Below, piece after piece: positions 1-7,133 of a DNA stretch of 18,945 nucleotides (position 1 is the stretch's first letter; every line of letters begins with the position of its first letter). Under the pieces are notes generated by a model. It was not told the origin of the DNA. It saw only the letters and a program-made list of their open reading frames with translations, and ran no database searches. The translations under genes and the position numbers were made by a program. The DNA comes from Alphaproteobacteria bacterium MarineAlpha10_Bin2. GTDB lineage: Bacteria > Pseudomonadota > Alphaproteobacteria > UBA828. Location: assembly GCA_002937555.1 (NCBI GenBank), contig PTKB01000018.1, forward strand, positions 1 to 18,945. Reading direction: 5' to 3'.

Positions 1-1172
1 GGGAACGGCGGCAGGCTGGAATCTTCTTCGCTCGGGCCATCGCTCTGGCGCCCCAATTTGCGCTTTTCCTTGAGGCCGAGGATGCCGCAAGCGAGGGTGC
101 CGGCGGCGGTGAGATAGGGATTGCTGATCGCTGCGGCGGCGCGCATTTCGACATGCATCGATTTTGAGCGCGGCGCCTTGATGCGCACCATGGCGCTGCG
201 GTCGTCCTCGCCCCAGCTGATATTGGAAGGCGCGAAGGTGTGCGGCCTGAGACGCCGGTAGCAATTGGGCGTCGGGTTGAAAAGCGCCATGCAGGCGGCG
301 CCGTGATCGATGATGCCCTGCACAAAATATTTGAGCGTATCCGTCATGCCGTCCGGCTTGCTTCTGTCGATGAAGGCGCTGCGCCCGCCTTTCTTGCGCA
401 CCAGGCTGACATGATAATGGCAGCCCGAACCGGCGCTGCCGGCGAACGGCTTGGTCATGAAAGTGGCTAACTGTCCGGCCTGCTGGACGATTTCCTTGAC
501 TCCGTTCTTGAATGTGTAGGCGTTGTCGGCGCCGGCCATGCCTTCGACATGGCTGTACACAAGCTCGAATTGCGACGGCGCATATTCTGCGTTGGCGGTG
601 AGCATAGGGAGTCCGGCGGCGCGTAAGTAATCGACAACCTCGCGTATTACCGGAAGATGCTCGTTCCTGAGATTGTTGAATATGTGCAGGCCGTCGAAAA
701 ACGGCTGCCGTGTCTCGCGGTCGAGCACGTAGAATTCGTACTCGTGGCTCATCACCGCCTTGAAGCCGAGCTTGTCGATGTGCTTCAGCATTTCGCCCAT
801 GACGTAGCGCGGCGCCGCGCGCAGCGGCTCGCCCGGCGCCCACTCGGTATCGCAAATCACTCGCGCCGTATTCTTAAGCCACGGCACCGGGGCCAATGTT
901 TTCCAATCGGGGATAAGGATCTGGTCGCGGTAATTGACTTCTTCGTTGTAGCGCGAGCCCGGCACCACATGCGAGGACGTGTCGACCGCGATGATGCCGC
1001 CATACATGCCGATGCCGTCACGGGCAAACTGCTCGAAAGCCTCGATCGGGACTTGCTTCGAGCGCGCCGAGCCCGGCATGTCGGGCAGTTCGAAGCGCAC
1101 ATGCTCGAGGCCGTCGCGGCGCAGCTTGGCGGCAATCCTATCCACACGGTCGCCGGATTTGCCTCTCGCCAT
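1..1172 (-). CDS. Glutamine synthetase-like ligase (GlnT / gamma-glutamylmethylamide synthetase type), 3' end outside window
   Basis: ATP-dependent ligase of the glutamine synthetase fold that joins ammonia or an amine to the gamma-carboxylate of glutamate. The frame is open from ATG 1172 to the window edge (390 codons); the family is usually about 430-450 residues, so only the tail is missing. Visible motifs are metal-site EYEFYVLD (about 143-151), NAEYAPSQFE (194-203), substrate/ATP-site GSGCHYH (248-254), RRLRP (306-310) and WGEDDRSAMVRI (320-331), then EMR...NPYL near 342-354. GGAAGG lies 8 nt before the ATG. The gene starts 27 nt after mgsC-like stop and is last of the visible operon. 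Coupling to GlxBCD/MgsABC homologues fits either GlnT of rhizobia or GmaS of the N-methylglutamate pathway; sequence reading alone does not separate them. The region where many relatives have R-x-x-D reads RAAAAISNPYL, with no Asp. Confidence 0.9.
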   Translation of the reverse strand, partial: MARGKSGDRVDRIAAKLRRDGLEHVRFELPDMPGSARSKQVPIEAFEQFARDGIGMYGGIIAVDTSSHVVPGSRYNEEVNYRDQILIPDWKTLAPVPWLKNTARVICDTEWAPGEPLRAAPRYVMGEMLKHIDKLGFKAVMSHEYEFYVLDRETRQPFFDGLHIFNNLRNEHLPVIREVVDYLRAAGLPMLTANAEYAPSQFELVYSHVEGMAGADNAYTFKNGVKEIVQQAGQLATFMTKPFAGSAGSGCHYHVSLVRKKGGRSAFIDRSKPDGMTDTLKYFVQGIIDHGAACMALFNPTPNCYRRLRPHTFAPSNISWGEDDRSAMVRIKAPRSKSMHVEMRAAAAISNPYLTAAGTLACGILGLKEKRKLGRQSDGPSEEDSSLPPF

Positions 1173-1199
1173 GTCGCGCACCTTCCAGTCGTTACGCCG

Positions 1200-2531
1200 T
1201 CAGAATTTCGTCCACCAGGGTTGGCGGCCATTGAGGCCGACCATCGGAATGCCGGTCATCATCGCCACGTCTTGCGTCAACGAGCGCATATCGTTGGGAT
1301 CGAGATCGGCGACCTTATTCTTGCCGCAGGAGCGCGCGAAGAGCTGGATTTCCATGGTCATGGCGTTAAGGAAATTGGTGACGCGATCGGCCGCTTCGTC
1401 GACATCGAGGCGCGCCATCAACTTCGGCAATTGGGTGGTAATGCCGACCGGACAGAGGCCGGTATGGCAATGCTGACATTCATAGGGCGTGGTGCCGAGG
1501 CGCTCGTAATCCTCGATATAGATCGGCGCGTGGCAATTGAGCGCGATGATCGGCGCGGTGCCGAGATAGACCACGTCGGCGCCGAGCGCGATCGCCTTGG
1601 CGGCATCGGCGCCGTTCTTGATGCCGCCGCCGACGATCAGCTTGATCTCGTCCTGCTTGCCCATGTCATGCAGCGCCTCCACTGCTTCTGCTATGGCGGC
1701 GATGGTTGGAATGCCGGCATGGTCGAGCTGGATCGTCGGCGAGGCGGCGGTGCCGCCTTCCATGCCGTCGAACACGATGGCGTCGACATCGGCCTTACAC
1801 GCAATGCGTACATCATTGGCGATGCGCGCCGCGCCGACCTTGATCGAAATCGGCACCTCGTAATTGGTGACTTCGCGGATTTGCTCGAGCTTCATATAAA
1901 GATCGTCGGCGCCCATCCAATCGGGATGGCGGCAGCCTGAGCGCTGATCGACGCCCATCGGCAGGTCGCGCATCTTGGCGACTTCCTCGGACATCTTCAG
2001 GCCCAACAGCACGCCGCCGGTGCCTGGCTTGGCGCCCTGGCCGGCGCCGATCTCGATCATGTCGGCCTTTTTGAGATCATAGGGGTTCATGCCGTAGCGG
2101 CTCGGCAGATACTGCATCACCAGCTTGGACGAATGCTCGCGCTCTTCCGGATGCATGCCGCCTTCGCCGGTGCAGGTGGAGATGCCGCAGCGCGTCGCGG
2201 CGATGCCGAGCGCCCGCTTGGCGTTGACTGAGAGCGCGCCGAAGCTCATGCCGGCGATCATTATCGGGCGTTCGAGCACGAGCGGGCGCGACACCCGCCC
2301 TTCACCGATCACCACTTCCGTATCGCAGCGCTCGCGGTAGCCTTCGAGCGGCATGCGCGAGAGGCCGGCCGGGGTGAACACCAGATCGTCGAAGCTCGGC
2401 AGATTGTGGCGCTTGGTCGCCTGGCCGCGGATCTGATAACGCCCAAGCTCGGCCTTTTCCTGAATCTCCTCGATGGCGTCTGGGTGCCAAATGCCGCTAT
2501 AGGCGGGCGGTCTTTCAAAGGCGCTGCTCAT
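1200..2531 (-). CDS. mgsC: N-methylglutamate synthase subunit C-like / GlxD-like FMN- and Fe-S-binding glutamate synthase domain protein
   Basis: Corresponds to the FMN-binding synthase domain of glutamate synthase (443 residues, the usual length for stand-alone MgsC/GlxD). It is expected to pass an amino or alkylamino group onto 2-oxoglutarate at the flavin. Visible are SFGALSVNAKRALGIAA (about 96-112), CTGEGGMHPEE (120-130), a TIM-barrel phosphate-binding run with GGGIKNGADAAKAIALGAD (301-319), and an iron-sulphur motif C352-x2-C355-x4-C360 followed by PVGITTQ. The start overlaps the stop of the GXGXG subunit by four bases (ATGA), so translation is probably coupled. In the N-methylglutamate pathway the three subunits turn gamma-glutamylmethylamide plus 2-oxoglutarate into N-methylglutamate plus glutamate. 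The symbol is by homology; glxD is the alternative name in rhizobia. Confidence 0.9.
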   Translation of the reverse strand: MSSAFERPPAYSGIWHPDAIEEIQEKAELGRYQIRGQATKRHNLPSFDDLVFTPAGLSRMPLEGYRERCDTEVVIGEGRVSRPLVLERPIMIAGMSFGALSVNAKRALGIAATRCGISTCTGEGGMHPEEREHSSKLVMQYLPSRYGMNPYDLKKADMIEIGAGQGAKPGTGGVLLGLKMSEEVAKMRDLPMGVDQRSGCRHPDWMGADDLYMKLEQIREVTNYEVPISIKVGAARIANDVRIACKADVDAIVFDGMEGGTAASPTIQLDHAGIPTIAAIAEAVEALHDMGKQDEIKLIVGGGIKNGADAAKAIALGADVVYLGTAPIIALNCHAPIYIEDYERLGTTPYECQHCHTGLCPVGITTQLPKLMARLDVDEAADRVTNFLNAMTMEIQLFARSCGKNKVADLDPNDMRSLTQDVAMMTGIPMVGLNGRQPWWTKF

Positions 2532-3232
2532 AACGCGTCCTTCCAGGCGGCAAAATCATGCTTGTTGAAATTCCATAGCGAGCGGTCCGACTGCAACTTT
2601 CTGAAAGCCTTGGGCGCTTTGATTTGGTGGCGCTCGAGGGTCTCGAGAACCGCGTCCAACTCGCCAGGTTCGGCATCGGCCTCGGTGACGCCCGAGCCCA
2701 TTTCCTCGGCCTTGCCGCCGAGCCAAATCTGCCCCTGATACATCGAATCGCCCAATCCCTTGGCGGCGTTGCCGCACACGATCATGCGCCCGTTCTGCAT
2801 CATGAAGCCGGACATATAGCCGGCATCGCCGCCGACGGTGAGATCGCCGGATTTGAGGTAGATGCCGGCGCGCGGCCCGGCGTTGCCCTTGACGACAATG
2901 CTCCCGCCGCGGATCGAGGGCGCGGCGGAGCTCGCCGCGTTGCCTTCCACCACCACTTCGCCGGCGAGCAGATTATCGCCGACGCCCCAGCCCGAGCTGC
3001 CGTGGATCTCCGCCGTCACGCCGTCGCACAGACCAACCGTGTAATAGCCGACATGGCCGCGGTAGATGAGATGGATCGGCTTCAGAATGCCAACGCCGAT
3101 ATTGTGCCGCGCCCGAGTGTTGAGAATCTCCACCGCCGGCACGCCGTCATCCGCCGCCTGGCGGATGAGGTTGTTGATGTCGCGCGTCGGCTTGTCCAGG
3201 CAGTCGATGACGAGCGTTTCTACATTTGCCAT
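2528..3232 (-). CDS. mgsB: N-methylglutamate synthase subunit B-like / GlxC-like GXGXG domain protein
   Basis: A 234-residue right-handed beta-helix protein equivalent to the C-terminal GXGXG domain of glutamate synthase large subunit. It is structural and holds the channel between the glutaminase-like and FMN subunits. Repeating G-x-x-x-G and GNA/GDA turns run from about residue 68 to 165 (GVTAEIHGSSGWGVGDN, VEGNAASSAAPSIRGG, VKGNAGPRAGIYLKSG, VGGDAGYMSGFMMQNG, VCGNAAKGLGDSMYQG), followed by a charged tail. The length is normal for MgsB/GlxC. The start overlaps the end of the upstream mgsA-like gene by 13 bases and the stop overlaps mgsC by four, so all three are read from one transcript. 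The family call is firm; the substrate is inferred from the cluster. Confidence 0.9.
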   Translation of the reverse strand: MANVETLVIDCLDKPTRDINNLIRQAADDGVPAVEILNTRARHNIGVGILKPIHLIYRGHVGYYTVGLCDGVTAEIHGSSGWGVGDNLLAGEVVVEGNAASSAAPSIRGGSIVVKGNAGPRAGIYLKSGDLTVGGDAGYMSGFMMQNGRMIVCGNAAKGLGDSMYQGQIWLGGKAEEMGSGVTEADAEPGELDAVLETLERHQIKAPKAFRKLQSDRSLWNFNKHDFAAWKDAL

Positions 3233-4116
3233 ACATGCACCTCGCCGGCGCCCGGCTCCCAGACGTCGATATCGCTGAGTACGCCTTCGCGCAAAGACTG
3301 CGGGTCCGAAGACATCGCCACGAAATCGTCGTCTTCGGCGACCACCGTCGGCTTGGCGGCGTAGGCGTCCTTGACCAGGGCAAAACGATCATCAGTGACG
3401 GCGATATAGGTGAAGCAACCGTCGAGCTTCTCGACTGAAATGTGGAGCGCCTCCTCGAAGGAGGCGCCGTTCGACATTTCGTCGATCAGCATGATCGGAA
3501 TCACTTCCGAATCATTCTGCGTCGAGAACTCGTAGCCCTTGAGCGCGTAGCTCGCGCGCAGATGGTGATAATTGGTGATATGGCCGTTGTGCACGATGGC
3601 CAGATCCGACGTCGCGCGGGCCGTCAGCGGCTGGGCGTTGGTGAAATCGATGCGGCTTTCCGTGGCGTAGCGGGTGAGGCCCATGGCGAGGCGCCCGTCA
3701 TAGGATTTGAGATCGAAAGCCGCGTCGAGATTGGCGACGCCGCCCATATGCTTGAGCACTTCGAGATGGCGCCCGACGCTGCCCACGCTGATGCCCGGAT
3801 CAAGGGCGTCGATGGCGTCCACCAGATCCGCTTCCGATCCGTCATATTGGATGGCGGCGCGAACAAAGCCGTCGCCGTCGGTTGCCTGCTCGACGGTGCC
3901 GAGACGATCCAGCGCCTCGAGGATCATCGCCCCGCCGCCTGGCGTCTCGCAATTGACGCCGACATAGAGGAGGCCGGCCGCGTTGGCATGCCACAGCGCG
4001 ACGCCGGTTGAATCCGGGCCACGGCGAAAGATGCCGTCGAGAATGCGGTAGGCAATCTCGCCGGTCTTCTGGCCATGCTCCGCCGATTTGAAAAAGATGC
4101 CGCCGACGCCGCACAT
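3220..4116 (-). CDS. mgsA: N-methylglutamate synthase subunit A-like / GlxB-like class II glutamine amidotransferase
   Basis: A 298-residue Ntn-type glutaminase domain. Cys2 (MCGVGG) would be the nucleophile after loss of Met. RRGPDS (31-36), LTRYATESR (147-155), HNGH (176-179, oxyanion-hole Asn-Gly) and QNDSEV (200-205) are the standard class II amidotransferase glutamine-binding motifs. It therefore looks catalytically intact and should release ammonia or an alkylamine from a gamma-glutamyl amide and hand it to the FMN subunit. GGGAGGGG lies 4 nt before the ATG, an unusually close but strong ribosome-binding site. The stop of the upstream orphan gene is 15 nt away. Rhizobial GlxB is the other close family; both share this size and gene order. 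Confidence 0.9.
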   Translation of the reverse strand: MCGVGGIFFKSAEHGQKTGEIAYRILDGIFRRGPDSTGVALWHANAAGLLYVGVNCETPGGGAMILEALDRLGTVEQATDGDGFVRAAIQYDGSEADLVDAIDALDPGISVGSVGRHLEVLKHMGGVANLDAAFDLKSYDGRLAMGLTRYATESRIDFTNAQPLTARATSDLAIVHNGHITNYHHLRASYALKGYEFSTQNDSEVIPIMLIDEMSNGASFEEALHISVEKLDGCFTYIAVTDDRFALVKDAYAAKPTVVAEDDDFVAMSSDPQSLREGVLSDIDVWEPGAGEVHVWQM

Positions 4117-4131
4117 GATACCCCTCCCGTT

Positions 4132-4623
4132 CTATTTGGGCGCGCGGTTGAGCTTGAGCTTGGCGTCGAGGTCGGACCACGGGATCATCGCATCGATCCA
4201 GGTGTTGACGCGGTCCATGGCGAGCATCGTCGCTTCCGTGACGGCGACGATCTGGGCATGGCTGCGCGGCCCGTTGCCAGCGAAATAGGCGGCCAGCTCC
4301 TTCACCAGCTTGACCGTGTTGATGAGTTTCCACTTGGCCAGACGCCCGGCATGGCGATTCAATAGCGCCGCCGCCATGCGGTTCAGCTCTTTAACGTCCA
4401 TATCGCCGTCGAGCGCCAGTTGGCGCACCACCTGGATGTTCTCGCCGAGCCAGAAGGTGTTAAAATTGGCGTAGAAGACGCCGGGAAAATTGCCCATCGG
4501 CGGCAGCTTGTGCTTCCTGAGGCGGGTCACGTCGCCGGGCTCGCGCCGCCAGTTGCGCCGGCTGAAACCGTCGAGGCGGGCCAGCATGGCCTTGGTCGAT
4601 GTCGCTTTCTTTTTCGCTGCCAT
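4132..4623 (-). CDS. Conserved-looking hypothetical protein, 163 residues, no recognised domain
   Basis: I do not recognise this protein. It is basic and lacks a signal peptide or membrane segment. The first 12 residues are Lys/Ala/Thr-rich (MAAKKKATSTKA), followed by an Arg-rich stretch (RRNWRREPGDVTRLRKHKLPPMG) and a probably helical second half (about 55-160) with WLGENIQVVRQLALDGD and LAKWKLINTVKLVKELAAYF. GGGAG sits 7 nt before the ATG. It is 12 nt downstream of the DUF3830 gene and 15 nt upstream of the mgsA-like gene, so it is co-transcribed with both. The position suggests an accessory or assembly role for the synthase or the ligase, or a partner of the DUF3830 protein; this is inference from context only. 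Confidence 0.75.
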   Translation of the reverse strand: MAAKKKATSTKAMLARLDGFSRRNWRREPGDVTRLRKHKLPPMGNFPGVFYANFNTFWLGENIQVVRQLALDGDMDVKELNRMAAALLNRHAGRLAKWKLINTVKLVKELAAYFAGNGPRSHAQIVAVTEATMLAMDRVNTWIDAMIPWSDLDAKLKLNRAPK

Positions 4624-4635
4624 CTTCTGGCTCCC

Positions 4636-5019
4636 TCAGGAAAGAGTGATGGTGGTGGGGATCGGGCCTTTGCTTAGGATCTTCTGCCCGGCCGGTTTCA
4701 GATGCTCGAGGCCCTTGGTGATCTTGGCAAACACGCTCACCTTGCCGAACGGCTGAGTGTCGCCGTAAAAAATGCAGATCGTCTGGCGCCCCGGATAAAA
4801 GCCGATATCGCCCGGCTTCACATTGAGGATTTCGTTTTCCGGATTGCAGAAGAACGGCATCATGACGATGAGTTCCTCGCCGGCGAATTTTGCATGAGTG
4901 GAAAAACTCTTGCACGGCAGGCTGTCGGCGAAGGCCGCCGCGACGTTGGGCGCCTTGTTGTCGAGCAATTCGGCGACAACTATTTTGCCGTTGATCTGCA
5001 TCGTGATGTGTCGCGCCAT
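4636..5019 (-). CDS. DUF3830 family protein (cyclophilin-like fold)
   Basis: A 127-residue protein matching DUF3830: N-terminal MARHITMQINGKIVVAELLDNKAPN, then THAKFAGEELIVMMPF (41-56) and the glycine-rich GDIGFYPGRQTICIFYGDTQPFG (70-92). Members adopt a cyclophilin-like beta-barrel; a biochemical role is not established to my knowledge, and they often sit beside amide- or pyrimidine-degrading genes. An in-frame ATG exists at 5103, but the one at 5019 has GGAGGGAG 8 nt upstream and begins where the family begins, so I chose it. It is the first gene of the minus-strand operon; the operator palindrome at 5105-5127 is about 86 nt upstream of the start. Confidence 0.85.
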   Translation of the reverse strand: MARHITMQINGKIVVAELLDNKAPNVAAAFADSLPCKSFSTHAKFAGEELIVMMPFFCNPENEILNVKPGDIGFYPGRQTICIFYGDTQPFGKVSVFAKITKGLEHLKPAGQKILSKGPIPTTITLS

Positions 5020-5104
5020 GTTGTCTTCTCCCTCCAGCTCGTCCGGGTGATTTTTCGCCTTTGCGATATCACAGAAGGTTGCCGCAAACAATCCGCGGGC
5101 CATG

Positions 5105-5127
5105 AAAATCTGGTCAGACCAGATTTT
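5105..5127. promoter_or_regulatory. Perfect 23-bp palindrome, predicted GntR/FadR-type operator
   Basis: The arms AAAATCTGGTC and GACCAGATTTT flank a single central A. The 17-bp core ATCTGGTCAGACCAGAT differs only in the centre base from the site at 7101-7117, just before the GntR gene. It fits the TNGTNNNACNA pattern known for FadR-subfamily regulators. It lies between two divergent units (DUF3830 operon start 5019; S15-like hydrolase start 5328), about 86 and 201 nt from the starts. Confidence 0.8.
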
Positions 5128-5139
5128 TTCTACGGGGGG

Positions 5140-5157
5140 CGAATTTCAGAAAATTCG
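5140..5157. repeat. 7-bp inverted repeat in the divergent promoter region
   Basis: CGAATTT (5140-5146) and AAATTCG (5151-5157) are separated by CAGA. It is unlike the GntR-type palindrome 13 bp away, so it could be a second protein-binding site or chance in an AT-rich patch. Confidence 0.35.
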
Positions 5158-5189
5158 AGCGCTTTGGGGGCGGCGCCATCGCGGGAATT

Positions 5190-5219
5190 TTGCCGCATCA
5201 TGGCCGGATCGGATATATT
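5190..5219 (+). promoter_or_regulatory. Candidate sigma70-type promoter for the S15-like hydrolase gene
   Basis: TTGCCG (5190-5195) and TATATT (5214-5219) are separated by 18 bp, in the 308-bp gap between the divergent genes (5020-5327). Transcription would begin near 5226, leaving a leader of about 100 nt. The operator at 5105-5127 would lie upstream of the -35 box, so the regulator may act more strongly on the opposite, minus-strand promoter. I see no better-matching boxes on the plus strand. Confidence 0.4.
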
Positions 5220-5327
5220 CTCTCCAAATCCGATGGGTAAGTAGCGGCCGCGCTTGGCGGCGCCGTTCGAACATAACGCCGGTCCACGATTGGCGAAATA
5301 AATCAACTCGTTGAGGGGTAAGAACCG

Positions 5328-7058
5328 ATGGCCGAAGACAAGCTGTACGAGGTTGAGGTTAAAACCGGCGTCGCCATGAAAATGCGCGACGGCGTCGAGC
5401 TACAGGCGGATATCTACACGCCGAAGGAAGACGGCGAATATCCGGTGCTGCTGCTGCGCTTGCCCTACGACAAGACCGTGGCCGAAGTTCAAGCCCTGAT
5501 GCATCCCGAATGGTACGCGCGGCACGGCTATATCGTGGTGAGCCAGGACACCCGCGGGCGCGGCGCGTCGGGTGGCGAATTCCGCCCGTTTCACGACGAA
5601 TGCAATGACGGCGTCGATACCATCAAGGCCTGCGTCAAGCTGAAGAAATCGAACGGCAAAGTCGGCACTTACGGCTTTTCCTACCCCGGCCAGACGCAAC
5701 TCCTCTCCGCGGTGAAGCGGCCCAAGGGCTTCACCACCATGATCCCGGCGCTCACTTCGGACGGTGTTTACGACGATTGGACATTTAAGAACGGCGTCCT
5801 GCATCAGGCCTTCGTGCAGGGCTGGGCGGCCTATTTGTCGATCGGCGAAGTGTTCCGCAAGGGCAAGCCCGCCGAAGTGCGTCCGGCGATCCAGCGCCTC
5901 ACCGGCATTTGCGATTCCTACGATCATCTGCCGCTCACCAACCACCCGGATCTGCCGAAGAAATACAACAGTTTTTATTACGAGTGGCTGAAGCATCCGA
6001 CATACGACGCCTATTGGAAAAAGTGGCAAACCGCGGACAAATATGGCGAGATCGACGTGCCGGCGCTGCATATCGGCGGCTGGTACGACATTTTCGTCGA
6101 AGGCAATATCCGTAACTATTTGGGCCTCAAGGAAGGCGCCAAGACGGAGGAGGCGCGGGCCGGACAAAAGCTGGTGATCGGCCCGTGGTATCACATGCCT
6201 TGGACCCAGGCGATGGGCGAGATGGATTTCGGCCTGGAAGCGCGCAATCGCACCGATGAACTGGCGCTGCGCTGGTTCGATCATTGGATGCGCGGCGTCG
6301 ACAACGGCATCATGGACGAGCCGCCGATCTCCGTCTTCGTCATGGGCGCCAACAAATGGCGCCAGGCCGATGAGTGGCCGCTCAAGAACACCAATTTCAC
6401 CAAATTTTATATGCATAGCGGCGGGCACGCCAATTCGCTCAACGGCGACGGCATGCTCACCCGCCAGGAGCCCGGCGAGGAACCGCACGATATCTACGTG
6501 GCCGACCCGGGCTATCCGGTGCCGAGTCTGGGCGGGCGCAGCTGCTGCCTCGCCGCGTTTGCGCCGATGGGGCCGATGGATCAGCGCCCAGTGGAAACGC
6601 GCAACGACGTGCTGGTGTTTACCTCGGCGCCTCTGGCCCAGGACGTGGCGGTGATCGGCCCGGTGGACGCGACGCTCTATGCCGCTTCCAGCGCCGACGA
6701 TACGGATTTCACCGTCAAGCTGGTCGATGTCTACCCGGACGGCCGGGCGATCAATATCGTCGACGCCATCCAGCGCGCGAGCCACCGCGAGAGCAGCGAA
6801 AAGCCGAGCGCCATCAAGCCCGGCAAAGTCTATGAGTATAGTTTCCGCGTCGGCAGCACGGCGATCCGCTTCGCCAAGGGCCACCGCATCCGGGTCGAGA
6901 TCGCGAGCAGCAACTTCCCCACCTTCGAGCGCCATCTCAATAAGTTCCGCAAGAAAATGGACGGCGGCTATTACGACGGCTTCGTCGCCACCCAGCGCTT
7001 CTTCCACGATTCGCAGCGCCCCTCGCACATCACCTTGCCACTGGTGCCCGCCGCCTGA
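5328..7058 (+). CDS. CocE/NonD family (peptidase S15-like) serine hydrolase
   Basis: A 576-residue cytoplasmic alpha/beta hydrolase with the X-Pro dipeptidyl-peptidase C-terminal jelly-roll domain. The family cleaves esters, acylated amines or amino-terminal amides (cocaine esterase, glutaryl-7-ACA acylase, alpha-amino-acid ester hydrolase). The triad can be placed as Ser118 in YGFSYPG, Asp254 in GGWYDIF and His289 in GPWYHMPW; DTRGRGASGG (74-83) is the conserved oxyanion-side loop. The C-terminal domain runs from about 330 to 573. Length is normal and no signal peptide is seen, unlike secreted members. GAGGGG lies about 9 nt before the ATG. The gene faces away from the DUF3830-mgs operon and is followed by the GntR gene after 75 nt. 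Substrate is unknown; an acyl-amide feeding the neighbouring amine pathway is my inference. Confidence 0.88.
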   Translation: MAEDKLYEVEVKTGVAMKMRDGVELQADIYTPKEDGEYPVLLLRLPYDKTVAEVQALMHPEWYARHGYIVVSQDTRGRGASGGEFRPFHDECNDGVDTIKACVKLKKSNGKVGTYGFSYPGQTQLLSAVKRPKGFTTMIPALTSDGVYDDWTFKNGVLHQAFVQGWAAYLSIGEVFRKGKPAEVRPAIQRLTGICDSYDHLPLTNHPDLPKKYNSFYYEWLKHPTYDAYWKKWQTADKYGEIDVPALHIGGWYDIFVEGNIRNYLGLKEGAKTEEARAGQKLVIGPWYHMPWTQAMGEMDFGLEARNRTDELALRWFDHWMRGVDNGIMDEPPISVFVMGANKWRQADEWPLKNTNFTKFYMHSGGHANSLNGDGMLTRQEPGEEPHDIYVADPGYPVPSLGGRSCCLAAFAPMGPMDQRPVETRNDVLVFTSAPLAQDVAVIGPVDATLYAASSADDTDFTVKLVDVYPDGRAINIVDAIQRASHRESSEKPSAIKPGKVYEYSFRVGSTAIRFAKGHRIRVEIASSNFPTFERHLNKFRKKMDGGYYDGFVATQRFFHDSQRPSHITLPLVPAA

Positions 7059-7074
7059 GCCCGCTCACCGGCGC

Positions 7075-7104
7075 TTGACGCACCCCTTGCGCAGCCCTTA
7101 ATCT
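7075..7104 (+). promoter_or_regulatory. Candidate promoter for the GntR regulator gene
   Basis: TTGACG (7075-7080) resembles a -35 box and TAATCT (7099-7104) a weak -10 box after 18 bp. It lies just past the hydrolase stop. The palindrome at 7101-7117 covers the -10 end, so a bound regulator would block its own transcription. Confidence 0.4.
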
Positions 7105-7117
7105 GGTCTGACCAGAT
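7101..7117. promoter_or_regulatory. Perfect 17-bp palindrome, predicted GntR autoregulatory operator
   Basis: ATCTGGTCTGACCAGAT is a perfect palindrome around a central T and matches the core of the 5105-5127 site in 16 of 17 bases. It ends 16 nt before the regulator ATG. It strongly resembles FadR-type operators. Confidence 0.8.
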
Positions 7118-7133
7118 GACGGGGTAGCGATCG

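Noticed and set aside
657..1940. Long plus-strand open frame opposite the ligase and mgsC-like genes
   Set aside because: Composition is that of an antisense shadow (His/Arg/Ala-rich, no motifs) and the minus strand carries clear conserved proteins. The same holds for the long opposite frames at 2624-3364, 5400-7028, 8772-10328, 11440-12468 and 15074-16756.
5020..5103. Upstream ATG at 5103 that would lengthen the DUF3830 protein by 28 residues
   Set aside because: ATG 5019 has a strong ribosome-binding site and matches where the family begins. The extension would run up against the operator and the likely promoter.
5105..5127. Reading the palindrome followed by T-run as a rho-independent terminator
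   Set aside because: It lies upstream of both divergent genes, where no transcript needs to end, and the same core recurs before the GntR gene without a T-run. An operator explains both.
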